Assembly (NCBI GenBank): GCA_034437795.1
Contig: DAOTTI010000098.1
Span: forward strand, 1 to 40,229
Reading direction: 5' to 3'
DNA length: 40,229 bases
DNA from: DAOTTI01 sp034437795
GTDB lineage: Bacteria > Chloroflexota > UBA11872 > UBA12225
A program made the translations under genes and the position numbers. The notes beneath the pieces were generated by a model, which worked only from the letters and a program-made list of their open reading frames with translations, had not been told where the DNA came from and made no database searches. Positions 23,364 through 31,347 of the stretch are shown here, one piece after another (within the stretch, counting starts at the first letter, position 1; every line of letters begins with the position of its first letter).

Positions 23364-23810
23364 GCGAGGGGGGGTCATCCAACACTTCCGCATCAGCCGC
23401 CGCGCCGGACCGTGAGAGACGGCGGACCTCAGCCCTGGCGGCCGGGGCCGCGCCCCACCCCCCTTCTCCAACACGAAGAGGGGGACGACGGCCACGTGAG
23501 GGGATGTCATCCACGGCCGTCCCGCGGTGCGGGGAGCCCGGGGGCATGCCGGCCAAGGTCTGGCGCCGTCCGGAACTGTTGCGCACGCTCGCCGGCGGGT
23601 CGGGGGTGTACAGCAGGCGAGGTCTGGCGTAGACTGACCATAGGCGTGCGTGCCGCACGGATAGTCCCCCAGCCGGATGGCGGTACGCCCATCGAGCCCG
23701 GCAGGCCCGGCAGACGTGCGTGCCGCGCGCATTGGCGGCTTCAGGCTGCCGCGCCGGACCTCGTGCTATCACCGGCGCGGCTGTAGTGATGGCCAGGAGG
23801 TGATCACGCC
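23364..23810. repeat. Spacer with composite dispersed repeat (copy 2) and repeated CGTGCGTGCCGC
   Basis: No gene is seen. 23425-23601 resembles the composite repeat at 15136-15342 in the same orientation. Downstream, CGTGCGTGCCGC occurs at 23645-23656 and again at 23715-23726; the first can pair as GTGC-GTGCC-GCAC. TAGACT at 23630-23635 could be a -10, giving a ~170-base leader for the next gene. No known riboswitch was recognised. Confidence 0.5.
23795..23805 (+). promoter_or_regulatory. Unusually long Shine-Dalgarno sequence
   Basis: AGGAGGTGATC matches the standard bacterial 16S rRNA 3' end over 11 consecutive bases. GGAGG is 10 bases before the GTG start at 23811 and fixes that start. 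Confidence 0.7.
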
Positions 23811-25193
23811 GTGGCTGCAACATGCCAACTCCAGGCTGAGACGAAACGGGCCGCAACGGCCTGCAAGGCAGAGTGGAGGGGAGGGGTCACGCGCCGCGCG
23901 GCCATTCTGGGCTTCGGCGCCACGCTGGCTGTGGCCTGCGGGCCGGCCGGCGGAGGCGCGCCGGGGCAGGTCGGCCAGCCCCGCCCGGGCGCCCAGAGCG
24001 GCGAGCTGACCTGGATCATTGCCGATGCTCATACCCAGGAGATCAAGGACTGGTTCGAGCAGCAACTCATCCCCGGCTTCCGGAAGGACCGGCCCAAGGT
24101 GCAGGTGACCATGCTCTACGCCAGCTGGGGAGCGGACTTCGACACGAAGCGCGACACCCTCTACGCCGCCGGCACCGGGCCGGATATCGTCCAGTCCGGC
24201 GCCGTGATGGTCGTGATGTACGCGCTGAAGAAGATGGCCATTCCGCTCGACGACCGGCTGAAGCGCTGGAAGGACTGGGCGGACTATTACCCCGTCACCC
24301 AGGAGACGATGCGCTTCCGCGACAAGCAGTATGGGATCCCCGCCAGGGTCGACGCGCGGGCCATGCTCTACCGGCAGGACCTCTTCCAGCGCCAGGGCCT
24401 GCGCCTGCCCGAGACGTGGGATGAGATGCGCACCGCCGCGCTAGCCCTCACCCGCCGCGACGGCGACCAACTCGTACAGCTCGGCTACAGCCCGACCACT
24501 ATCAATAACCAGCGCCTCTTCCCGATCGTCTGGCAGAACGGCGGGGAGGTGCTCTCGCCAGACGGGCGCCGGCCAGTGTTCAACTCGCCCGAAGGGGTGG
24601 AGGCGCTTCGCTACTGGGCCGATCTGCTCAACGCCATCGCCCCGCCGAGCGTCAAGCTCCCGCCCACCCCGCCCACCGGCGCCTCGGGGCTGACCGTGGG
24701 AACGGTGGCCGCTGAGCTGACCGGTGGCCGCCCCCTGGCGGATGCAATGAGTGGTGCCCCGGAGGCGCTCCCGCACATCGTCGTCCGCCCGCCGCTGCGC
24801 CAGCGCCGCGCCGTCATCAACGTCTTCAACAACTGGTACGGCATTGGGTCACAATCCAAGCACCCCGACCTGGCCTGGGACCTGCTGGCCTACTTCAACC
24901 AGCCAGAACACCTGCTCACCTTCGCGCGAATGCACGGCGCACCGGTGCCTCGCAAATCGCTGCGCGAGACCGGCTTCATGGCCGACCCGCGCTTTCAGAT
25001 GAAGGTCTGGACCGAGGTGATCGAGAAGTACGCTCGCCCGCAGCCGCTGGTCCCCAATTACGCCGACTGCTGGAAGGCGATCGACGACGCGATGGCGGAC
25101 GTCCGCGCCGGCAAGCAGAACCCGAAGCAAGCGCTCGACGACGCGGCCCGCCAGTGGCAGCTCCTGCTCGACGAGGGCTACAAGGGAAGCTAG
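23811..25193 (+). CDS. Extracellular solute-binding protein 2 (Tat lipoprotein)
   Basis: 460 residues from GTG 23811. A 25-residue polar lead precedes the twin-arginine motif TRRAAIL (Arg28-Arg29) and lipobox LAVAC with Cys43. The mature protein has the family 1 binding-protein layout: a beta strand with LTWIIADAHTQEIKDWF, KKMAIPLDDRLK, YGIPARVDARAMLYRQDLF (the usual first-hinge segment), and SKHPDLAWDLLAYF in the C-lobe. It ends in a helix with KQNPKQALDDAARQWQ. Sugar or polyol is the likely ligand from family only. No transporter subunits follow; an NHL-repeat protein does. Confidence 0.88.
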   Translation: MAATCQLQAETKRAATACKAEWRGGVTRRAAILGFGATLAVACGPAGGGAPGQVGQPRPGAQSGELTWIIADAHTQEIKDWFEQQLIPGFRKDRPKVQVTMLYASWGADFDTKRDTLYAAGTGPDIVQSGAVMVVMYALKKMAIPLDDRLKRWKDWADYYPVTQETMRFRDKQYGIPARVDARAMLYRQDLFQRQGLRLPETWDEMRTAALALTRRDGDQLVQLGYSPTTINNQRLFPIVWQNGGEVLSPDGRRPVFNSPEGVEALRYWADLLNAIAPPSVKLPPTPPTGASGLTVGTVAAELTGGRPLADAMSGAPEALPHIVVRPPLRQRRAVINVFNNWYGIGSQSKHPDLAWDLLAYFNQPEHLLTFARMHGAPVPRKSLRETGFMADPRFQMKVWTEVIEKYARPQPLVPNYADCWKAIDDAMADVRAGKQNPKQALDDAARQWQLLLDEGYKGS

Positions 25194-25237
25194 CCTGCCC
25201 TCCTCTGGCAATCGCTGGCCTCTCCACCCCGCGGTGG

Positions 25238-25320
25238 TGCCCCTGAGGGGCAGGACAGGGTATTCCCGGCCGGCGCCCCGTCCCTTCTCCCTATGGGATA
25301 GAGTCAGGGTGAGGGCGCCC
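25238..25320. repeat. Short hairpin and REP-like element after binding-protein gene 2
   Basis: TGCCCCT-G-AGGGGCA at 25238-25252 is a perfect inverted repeat 45 bases after the stop, without a T-run. A REP-like element with tail GTCAGGGTGAGGG follows at 25281-25320. Confidence 0.5.
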
Positions 25321-25393
25321 CAGACCGACCCGCAACGCAACCAGATCGCCACCACACCTCAACCGAGCCGGCTGGCCCCGGCCGGCCCACCGA

Positions 25394-25402
25394 TGCTAGC
25401 CT
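25394..25402 (+). promoter_or_regulatory. Extended -10 of the NHL-repeat gene
   Basis: TGCTAGCCT, 18 bases before the ATG at 25421, with GGAGGTGGGG between. The same nine bases precede the Gfo/Idh/MocA gene on the other strand. Confidence 0.5.
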
Positions 25403-25420
25403 TGGCGACGGAGGTGGGGT

Positions 25421-26935
25421 ATGGTCCGATTGGCCGGCCGCCCGGCGCGGCGCTTGGTTGGCGTGATCCTGGCCACAGGGCTGGTCATCGGCAGCCTGGG
25501 GCTCAGCGGGGCGAGCCTGGGGCCATCGGCGACACTGCGCGGTGAACCAGCGCCGGCCGCCGCCCCGGTGGCGGCAGCCGCACACGACGCAGCGCCTCAG
25601 CCCACGGCCACCCCCGATGGGGCAGTCGCCTCCGATCCGGCGGACGGCCTGGCTCTGGACGCGCCCGGCCGCGCCTGGCTGCGTGCGGCCCGCGCCGCCC
25701 TGCTCCAGCGGCTCCAGCGCGAAGCCCAGGACCAGCGCCAGGAGCCGGAGCGCCCCGGCGCTCCGCCACGCCTACCTATCGATCCCCGCCGCGCCATCGA
25801 GGCCGCAGGATATGGCGCCGCCCCCGAGCCGGGGCCGGAGCAGGTGCCGGCCGACCTGGCCGCCGCCAAGGCGGATCTCCCTGACCCCGCGCCCGCCGGC
25901 GGGACACTGGTGTACGCTCTCGCCGCGATGAACGTCGGCGCCAATCCGGCGAGCGACGTCTTCCTGATCGATCCCCTGCCGGCTACGGTGACCTTCCTGG
26001 CCGCCTCCGCCGGCTGCGGGACGGTCCCCATGCCGCCGGTCACAGCCGTAGTCTGTCCTGTGGGGCCGCTGGCGCCCGGCGCCCTGGCCATCCGCTTCGT
26101 CGCTGTCCGGCCGGTAGCGATGGGCACGGTGACCAACGTGGCGGTGGCCTTCAGCCGCGCCGATCCGGACCCGAACCCCACCAACAACGTGGCCGCAGCC
26201 ACCACCCTGGTGCACGGCGCGGCGACCACGACCCCGACCCCCACCACTACTGCCACGGCCACCAGCACGGCCACGGCAACTGCTACACCCACGCCGACGG
26301 CCACTGAGACCCGCACGAGTACGCCGACCGAGACGCCGACAGCCACCAGCACTTCCACCTATACCGCGACCGCATCGGCCACACCCACTGCCACACCCAC
26401 CCTTAGTCCAACGCCCACGCCGACCATAGCTTCCGGCATCATCACCACGGTCGCCGGCAGCGGCCTCTGGGGCTATTCCGGCGATGGTGGGCTGGCCACC
26501 AGCGCCCAGCTATTCTTGCCGTTTGGGGTAGCGGTGGGGCCAGACGGCAGCCTGTACATTGCGGATACCAACAACCACCGCATCCGGCGGGTGGACCCTT
26601 CGGGCATCATCACCACGGTCGCCGGCAGCGGCCTCTGGGGCTATTCCGGCGATGGTGGGCCGGCGACCAGCGCCCAGCTATCGGGGCCGTTTGGGGTAAC
26701 GGTGGGGCCAGACGGCAGCCTGTACATTGCGGATACCGGCAACAGCCGCATCCGGCAGGTGGACCCTTCGGGCACTATCAGGACGGTGGCGGGGACCGGC
26801 GCGCGGAGCTATGGGGGCGACGCCGGCCCCGCCACGAGCGCCTTTCTCTACGATCCTCGGGGCGTAGCAGTGGGACTGGATGGCAGCCTCTACATCGCGG
26901 ACACCGACAACCACCGCATCCGGCGCGTCACCTGA
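25421..26935 (+). CDS. Secreted DUF11 / NHL-repeat protein
   Basis: 504 residues. A signal or anchor segment (about 11-33) is followed by an Ala/Pro-rich region, a DUF11-type beta-sandwich (about 145-265, with DPDPNPTNN), a Thr/Pro/Ala linker of about 65 residues with repeated PTPT and TATAT units, and three NHL repeats (about 340-504) containing GVAVGPDGSLYIADT and HRIRRV. NHL repeats build beta-propellers of six or so blades, so three is a short set and the protein may have lost or not yet gained blades. Surface location is likely; a binding or adhesive role is an inference. Confidence 0.82.
   Translation: MVRLAGRPARRLVGVILATGLVIGSLGLSGASLGPSATLRGEPAPAAAPVAAAAHDAAPQPTATPDGAVASDPADGLALDAPGRAWLRAARAALLQRLQREAQDQRQEPERPGAPPRLPIDPRRAIEAAGYGAAPEPGPEQVPADLAAAKADLPDPAPAGGTLVYALAAMNVGANPASDVFLIDPLPATVTFLAASAGCGTVPMPPVTAVVCPVGPLAPGALAIRFVAVRPVAMGTVTNVAVAFSRADPDPNPTNNVAAATTLVHGAATTTPTPTTTATATSTATATATPTPTATETRTSTPTETPTATSTSTYTATASATPTATPTLSPTPTPTIASGIITTVAGSGLWGYSGDGGLATSAQLFLPFGVAVGPDGSLYIADTNNHRIRRVDPSGIITTVAGSGLWGYSGDGGPATSAQLSGPFGVTVGPDGSLYIADTGNSRIRQVDPSGTIRTVAGTGARSYGGDAGPATSAFLYDPRGVAVGLDGSLYIADTDNHRIRRVT
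26436..26935 (+). repeat. Three 168-bp in-frame repeats encoding NHL units
   Basis: Units start at 26436, 26604 and 26772, exactly 168 bases (56 codons) apart. Units one and two are nearly identical over their first 60 bases and later in the segment encoding GPDGSLYIAD, pointing to recent duplication or gene conversion. Unit three has diverged and ends at the stop codon. Confidence 0.9.
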
Positions 26936-27079
26936 GGCCGGCCGGGCTCGTGCGTGACGCTTTCACTGTGAACAGATGTTCTACATCAATCAGCCACGAG
27001 CAACCATCCACGGAGAATTGCCGCGCCGGTAAACCGGCATCCAGGCGGGGCGCCCCAGGGGGGCGCGCCACCTATGTGG

Positions 27080-27560
27080 TTATGCACTGCTGATCAGCGC
27101 GCTGGTAAACGCACCCAGCTCGGCCACCACCTCCTTCACGCTCTTCTGCTGCCGCAGCGCCTGCCCCAGCACATCCCACGCCTTGACGCGCATCTACTTG
27201 AACTTCGGGTGGCGGGTACGGAGTAGGCCTTCTCCTCCGCCTCGAAGTAGGCGCCGAGCAGCGGATCCTTCAGCGTCGGCCACTTCTCCGCCGACGTCCG
27301 CGGCGGCACCGCGGAGAAGATCTCGGCCACCCCGATCAGGTGGTTATCGCTGGCCAGGAACAGCAGGTCCAGCGAGGCGTCCACGTTCCGGTTCTGCTTC
27401 GCGAGCAGGACCCACGTGCCATCCAGGTACGCGGTGGCCGTAGGTCAGCCCCCTCCTGCGGGTGGAGACTGGGCGCGACGCACCAACCGCCACCAGCGGC
27501 CGCCAGCGCGGCGTGCCGGGCAAAAACGGGCTGCACGTCATGACCAGCTCGCCTGCGCCG
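27080..27560 (-). pseudogene. Decayed solute-binding protein gene (C-terminal part)
   Basis: On the minus strand, segments of a family 1 binding protein can be read in different frames: WCVAPSLHPQEGADL, then YLDGTWVLLAKQNRNVDASL and FEAEEKAYS, then TRHPKFK, then MRVKAWDVLGQALRQQKSV and KEVVAELGAFTSAL to a TAA at 27080-27082. A TAG stop (27194-27196) interrupts the last frame, and at least two frameshifts separate the others. The upstream part may extend to about 27970 but is no longer recognisable. It faces opposite to the four intact binding-protein genes. Confidence 0.75.
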
Positions 27561-28113
27561 GCGCGGGCGGTGCTGCGCCACGTGCGCCGAGAGGTCACAG
27601 CCAGACCGGCGCGGCAGCAGGGCGGCGGGCTGGTGTGGGAAGAGATTAGACGAGCGCGCGGCCAAGGCCGACCAGCAGCCCGGGCACGAGGCTGTGCGAG
27701 TGCGGCGCCAGTGCGGCGGGCGGCCGGGGACGAGCGGGCTGAGCCAGGTGGGGACGTTCCTGGTCCTGGCGGCCGCGCCTGGAAGCGCCGACCCCACGCG
27801 CCGGTCGCCGCGGCCGCGGGTCGGCGCGCCGCTTGGCGGCGGGGGGCGGCACCGGTGGGAAACCCGGGTGCCCCCGGTGGCGCGAATGGACTGGTGGCCG
27901 CCTCGGTGATCCTGCTGGATGCAGGCCAGATTGCGGAACTCAGCAGAAACACCGTGGCCAGGTACTAGTGCACCGTCAGGCCAGCGACCTGGCATGGCTT
28001 TCCCTGGTGCGCGGGCTGGCATTCCCGAAGAGGTTGCCTGCGACAGCACTAGCGCCTACCGTGGGTATGGCATCATCCGCCGGAGGGCGCATAGGGGGCG
28101 CAGGCGGTAGGAA
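27561..28113. other. Stretch without a recognisable gene
   Basis: Probably the eroded 5' part of the minus-strand pseudogene plus the upstream region of the third binding-protein gene. Several open frames exist on both strands but none shows a family motif or a ribosome-binding site. The segment at 26936-27079 between the NHL gene and the pseudogene has a GCCGGT-AA-ACCGGC hairpin at 27025-27038. Confidence 0.45.
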
Positions 28114-29457
28114 GTGAACGGACGTGTGCAACTGACCAGGCGGGCAGCTGGGCGCCGGCTGGTGCGCCTCGCGCCGGGCGCAGCGCTGCTGGCCGCGTGC
28201 GGTCCCTTCGGGCAGGGCAGCGCGCCGCCGGCGGCCGGCGGCGCGCCGGTAACCGTCACCTTTCTCTCACGGACCGCGGAGCAGGAGGCCTTCACCAAAC
28301 GGGTGGCGGCGTTCCAGGAGGCGTTCCCGCGAATCCGCCTCGACTACCAGGCCTTGCCGGGCAGCTACCCCGAGGTGATTCGCACCAACGCGGCCGCCGG
28401 CACCCTGGCCGACGTGCTCTACCTCCAGAACCTGGTCTTCGAGGGCCTGGCCGTGGCCGGCAACATCCAGCCCATCGACCGCCTCGTCCAGCGAGATAAG
28501 GTCAACCTCAAGCAATGGTACGACGACGGCATTGCCGCCCTGCGCCTGGACGGCAAGCTCTATGGCCTGCCGGCGCGGGGCCAGATCCAGAACTGCTACC
28601 TCTTCTACAATCGCGACGCCTTCCAGCAGGCCGGCGTTCCGGAGCCGGCCGACCAATGGACGCTGGACGACCTCATCACCGCGGCCGACCGGCTGACGGT
28701 GCGTGACGGCAGCCGCTTCGGCTACGCCACCCAGTGGGGCGGCTTCCAGCAGGCCGTCGCCGCCATACGGCGCTTCGGGGGCGACTTCCTCTCGCCCGAT
28801 GGCAAGCGCTGCCTCGCCGATAGCCCTCAGGCCCTGGCCGCCATGCAGTGGCACTGGGAACTCTGGCATCGCAAGCAGGTGATGGCCATCAAGCCGGCTA
28901 CGCCCGACGACTTCGGCCGCGGTGCGATCGCCATGGCCGGCCAGATGCTCGCCGGTGCGCGAGGGAACATCCGCACGGCGGTCAAGGATAGCTTCCGCTG
29001 GTCGATGATCCTCTTGCCCAGAGGGCCCACCGGCAGGCTCGGCGCCGATCTGAGCGTCGCGCCCGTCTCGCTCAATGCCAGGACCCCTGTCGCCGACCAG
29101 GGCTGGGAGGTGGTCAAGTGGTTCACCGACCGCGAGACGGGTGTGGCGTTGGCCCTCCAGCAGACAGGCTCCAATACCCCCGGCATGCGCCCCGACGTCT
29201 ACTGCGACCCGCGCCTGCTGGCCGACCCCGCCTACCCGCGGGAGGTGCTGGAGCGCCCCTGCAAGGCGATGGAGCAGGCCGCCGGCGCCATCAGCTATAG
29301 CGTGCCCTGGAACTACCGCCAGCCGGAGGTCGACGAGGTAGTGGGCCGGCACCTGCACGCCTTCCGCGAAAATCGCGTCGCGCCCAGCGCCGCCGCCATG
29401 CGCGCCTTCGCCGCCGAGGTGCAGGCCGTGCTCGACCTCCCCCGAGCCGGCGGTTGA
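28114..29457 (+). CDS. Extracellular solute-binding protein 3 (Tat lipoprotein)
   Basis: 447 residues from GTG 28114, preceded closely by GGTAGGAA; GTG 28126 is an alternative with better spacing. Twin-arginine motif TRRAAG (Arg9-Arg10), with a second RR pair nearby, then lipobox LLAAC with Cys29. The mature protein begins with VTVTFLSRTAEQEAFTKRV and contains KLYGLPARGQIQNCYLFYNRD, FGYATQWGG and a C-terminal VGRHLHAFRENR helix, typical of family 1 sugar-binding proteins. A conserved protein of unknown function follows 58 bases after the stop and may be cotranscribed. No permease genes. Confidence 0.88.
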   Translation: MNGRVQLTRRAAGRRLVRLAPGAALLAACGPFGQGSAPPAAGGAPVTVTFLSRTAEQEAFTKRVAAFQEAFPRIRLDYQALPGSYPEVIRTNAAAGTLADVLYLQNLVFEGLAVAGNIQPIDRLVQRDKVNLKQWYDDGIAALRLDGKLYGLPARGQIQNCYLFYNRDAFQQAGVPEPADQWTLDDLITAADRLTVRDGSRFGYATQWGGFQQAVAAIRRFGGDFLSPDGKRCLADSPQALAAMQWHWELWHRKQVMAIKPATPDDFGRGAIAMAGQMLAGARGNIRTAVKDSFRWSMILLPRGPTGRLGADLSVAPVSLNARTPVADQGWEVVKWFTDRETGVALALQQTGSNTPGMRPDVYCDPRLLADPAYPREVLERPCKAMEQAAGAISYSVPWNYRQPEVDEVVGRHLHAFRENRVAPSAAAMRAFAAEVQAVLDLPRAGG

Positions 29458-29515
29458 CCATGGTCCGGCTGCAGCGCGGGCGGCAGGAACGGTCGCGGAA
29501 AGGAAGGTGTGCCTG

Positions 29516-30793
29516 ATGAGCGCAGACGGGGCGGCGCGAAAGACCGTGGCGGCGATCGTCACCGAGTACCGCATCCGGTCGCACGCCGACAACATCGTCA
29601 CGCGGTTGCTGGAAGGCTACGAGCTGCATTGGACGCCTGTCCCGCCGCGGCTGCGGGTGGCGTCCCTCTACACCGACCAGGTGCCGGCCAATGACATCAG
29701 CCGCGCGCTTGCCGCCCGCCATGGCGTACCTATCTTCCCCACAATCCCTGAGGCCCTCACCCTGGGCGGGGACGCGCTCGCCGTCGATGGCGTGGTGATC
29801 GTCGGAGAGCACGGCGACTACCCCACCAACGAGAAGGGGCAGAAGCTGTATCCGCGCCGGCGCTTCTTCGAGCAGACGGTGGCCGTGTTCCGGCAGAGCC
29901 GGCATGTCGTGCCCGTCTTCAATGACAAGCACCTGGCCTGGAACTGGGCCGATGCCAAGTGGATGTACGACACCGCCAAGGCCATGGGCATCCCCTTCAT
30001 GGCCGGCTCCTCGATGCCCCTCACGCCCCGCTGCCCGCCGATGCGCATCCCGCTGGGGGCAGATGTCGACGACGTCGTAGTGGTGGCCCATGGCGGGCTG
30101 GAGTCGTACGGGTTCCACGCCCTGGAGATGGCCCAGTGCCTGGCCGAACGCCGCCGCGGGGGCGAGACCGGCGTCGCCGCCGTGCAGTGCCTGACCGGCG
30201 AGGCGTTCTGGGAGGCGCTGCGGTCGGGGGTGCACTGGTCGCGGGAGCTGGAGCAGGCGGCGCTGGCCGTGGCCGAGCACGCCCCCGGCTCGCCGGTAGA
30301 GCACTACGCCCGCCGCTTTCGCCGCCGGCAGGGAGCCGCCGGCCCAGCCGCCCCGCGCGGTGGCCCGGTCCAGGGGGAGAGCAACGAACCGGCCCTCTTC
30401 CTGGTGGAGTACCGCGATGGATTGCGCCTCAGCGTGCTGATGCTCACCGGCTACGCCACGCAGCGGGCGGCGGCGGTGCGCGTGCGGGGCGAGGCCAAGC
30501 CTCTGGCCGCCTGGTTCATGCAGCCCCGCCGGCAGCCCCTGCACCACTTCGACCACCAGGTGGACCATATCGAGCGCCTGGTGGAGACGGGCCAGGCTCC
30601 TTTCCCCGTGGAGCGTACCCTGCTCACCACCGGCCTGATCGATGCGCTGATGACCTCGCGGTATGAGGGCGGGCGGCGCCTGGAGACGCCTCACCTGGAC
30701 GTCGCCTACCACCCGCCGGCCGCGCCCGCCCATCACACCCGCAGCTTCACCGTGCCCGCTCAGACCACCGGCCGTCCGGCCCCCGAGCCCTAA
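29516..30793 (+). CDS. Conserved protein of unknown function
   Basis: 425 residues from ATG 29516, eight bases after AAGGAAGG; GTG at 29507 overlaps that site. I recall similar proteins in environmental bacteria such as Planctomycetes, always unnamed, but know no function. The N-terminal part begins AAIVTEYRIRSHADNIV and resembles a Rossmann oxidoreductase: VVIVGEHGDYPTNEKGQ, FNDKHLAWNWADAKWM and FMAGSSMPLT are likely conserved blocks. The C-terminal part has many His/Arg residues (LHHFDHQVDHIE). No signal peptide or membrane span, so probably cytoplasmic. Its place behind a sugar-binding protein suggests a carbohydrate-related enzyme, a weak inference. Confidence 0.8.
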   Translation: MSADGAARKTVAAIVTEYRIRSHADNIVTRLLEGYELHWTPVPPRLRVASLYTDQVPANDISRALAARHGVPIFPTIPEALTLGGDALAVDGVVIVGEHGDYPTNEKGQKLYPRRRFFEQTVAVFRQSRHVVPVFNDKHLAWNWADAKWMYDTAKAMGIPFMAGSSMPLTPRCPPMRIPLGADVDDVVVVAHGGLESYGFHALEMAQCLAERRRGGETGVAAVQCLTGEAFWEALRSGVHWSRELEQAALAVAEHAPGSPVEHYARRFRRRQGAAGPAAPRGGPVQGESNEPALFLVEYRDGLRLSVLMLTGYATQRAAAVRVRGEAKPLAAWFMQPRRQPLHHFDHQVDHIERLVETGQAPFPVERTLLTTGLIDALMTSRYEGGRRLETPHLDVAYHPPAAPAHHTRSFTVPAQTTGRPAPEP

Positions 30794-31005
30794 CCCGCCT
30801 CATCCACCACCGGCCATCGCACCTCTCTCTGTGGGTGAGGGATAGGGGGCCCGCCTGACCTGGCGATCCCCCGGGCAACTCCCCCTCTCCCTGTGGGTGA
30901 GGGAGAGGGGCCCCGACCGGAGGGCGCTGAGCCGAGCGGGGCCCCTCCCCCTCTGAGAGAGATAGTTGGTCTCCAGCCCCCGCGTGACGATGCGCTCCAG
31001 GCCGC

Positions 31006-31142
31006 GGCCATCAGTGCCCTCTCTCCCTGGGAGAGGGCTAGGGTGAGGGCACCGCATTCATCGCCACCGATCAGTGCCCTCTGCCCATAGTCGTCCACGT
31101 CCGCGCGGCACCCCCAGCAAGCCGGCGGCCGTGCCACGCGCT
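31006..31142 (+). repeat. 137-bp direct repeat, left copy
   Basis: Matches 32937-33073 at 136 of 137 positions (the one difference is G at 31083 against C at 33014). It contains a REP-like element and unique-looking sequence such as GTCGTCCACGTCCGCGCGGC. The two copies bracket the fourth binding-protein gene. Confidence 0.95.
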
Positions 31143-31231
31143 TCTCGGCGCTCGCTACTCGCGACTGTCCTCGTCCCGCCTCCGCCGCGCACCCTGGGCG
31201 AGGGAAGGGCTCTGCCTTCACGACCAGGCCA

Positions 31232-31260
31232 TTGACGCGGCCGGCCCGCCGTGGTAGCTT
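31232..31260 (+). promoter_or_regulatory. Candidate promoter of binding-protein gene 4
   Basis: TTGACG (31232-31237), a 17-base spacer, then TGGTAGCTT with -10 TAGCTT (31255-31260). The -35 is good and the -10 is extended but weak. The leader would be about 80 bases. Confidence 0.45.
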
Positions 31261-31347
31261 GTCCGCGGGGGCGCAGGGGCCGGGTGACCCGGCAGGCTTG
31301 CCGCCGGCCGCGCTCCAGCGTGGCCGCCGCGGGAGGAGGGAGTATAG

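Larger units (their letters stand above)
30794..31347. repeat. Repeat-filled spacer before binding-protein gene 4
   Basis: No gene is seen. At least three REP-like elements lie between 30821 and 31051, the last with an exact (GGGN3)3GGG at 31029-31049. The long direct repeat 31006-31142 follows, then a CTCGCTACTCGC-type array and the promoter of the next gene. Confidence 0.7.

Noticed and set aside
21864..23732. Minus-strand frame of 622 codons over binding protein 1
   Set aside because: Antisense shadow with His/Gly/Gln-rich sequence and no recognisable domain.
23630..23810. Known riboswitch upstream of binding protein 2
   Set aside because: I could not match the leader to any riboswitch consensus I know.
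27462..27968. Plus-strand protein of 168 codons in the gap
   Set aside because: Arg/Ala/Gly-rich with no motif, and overlaps the decayed minus-strand binding-protein gene.
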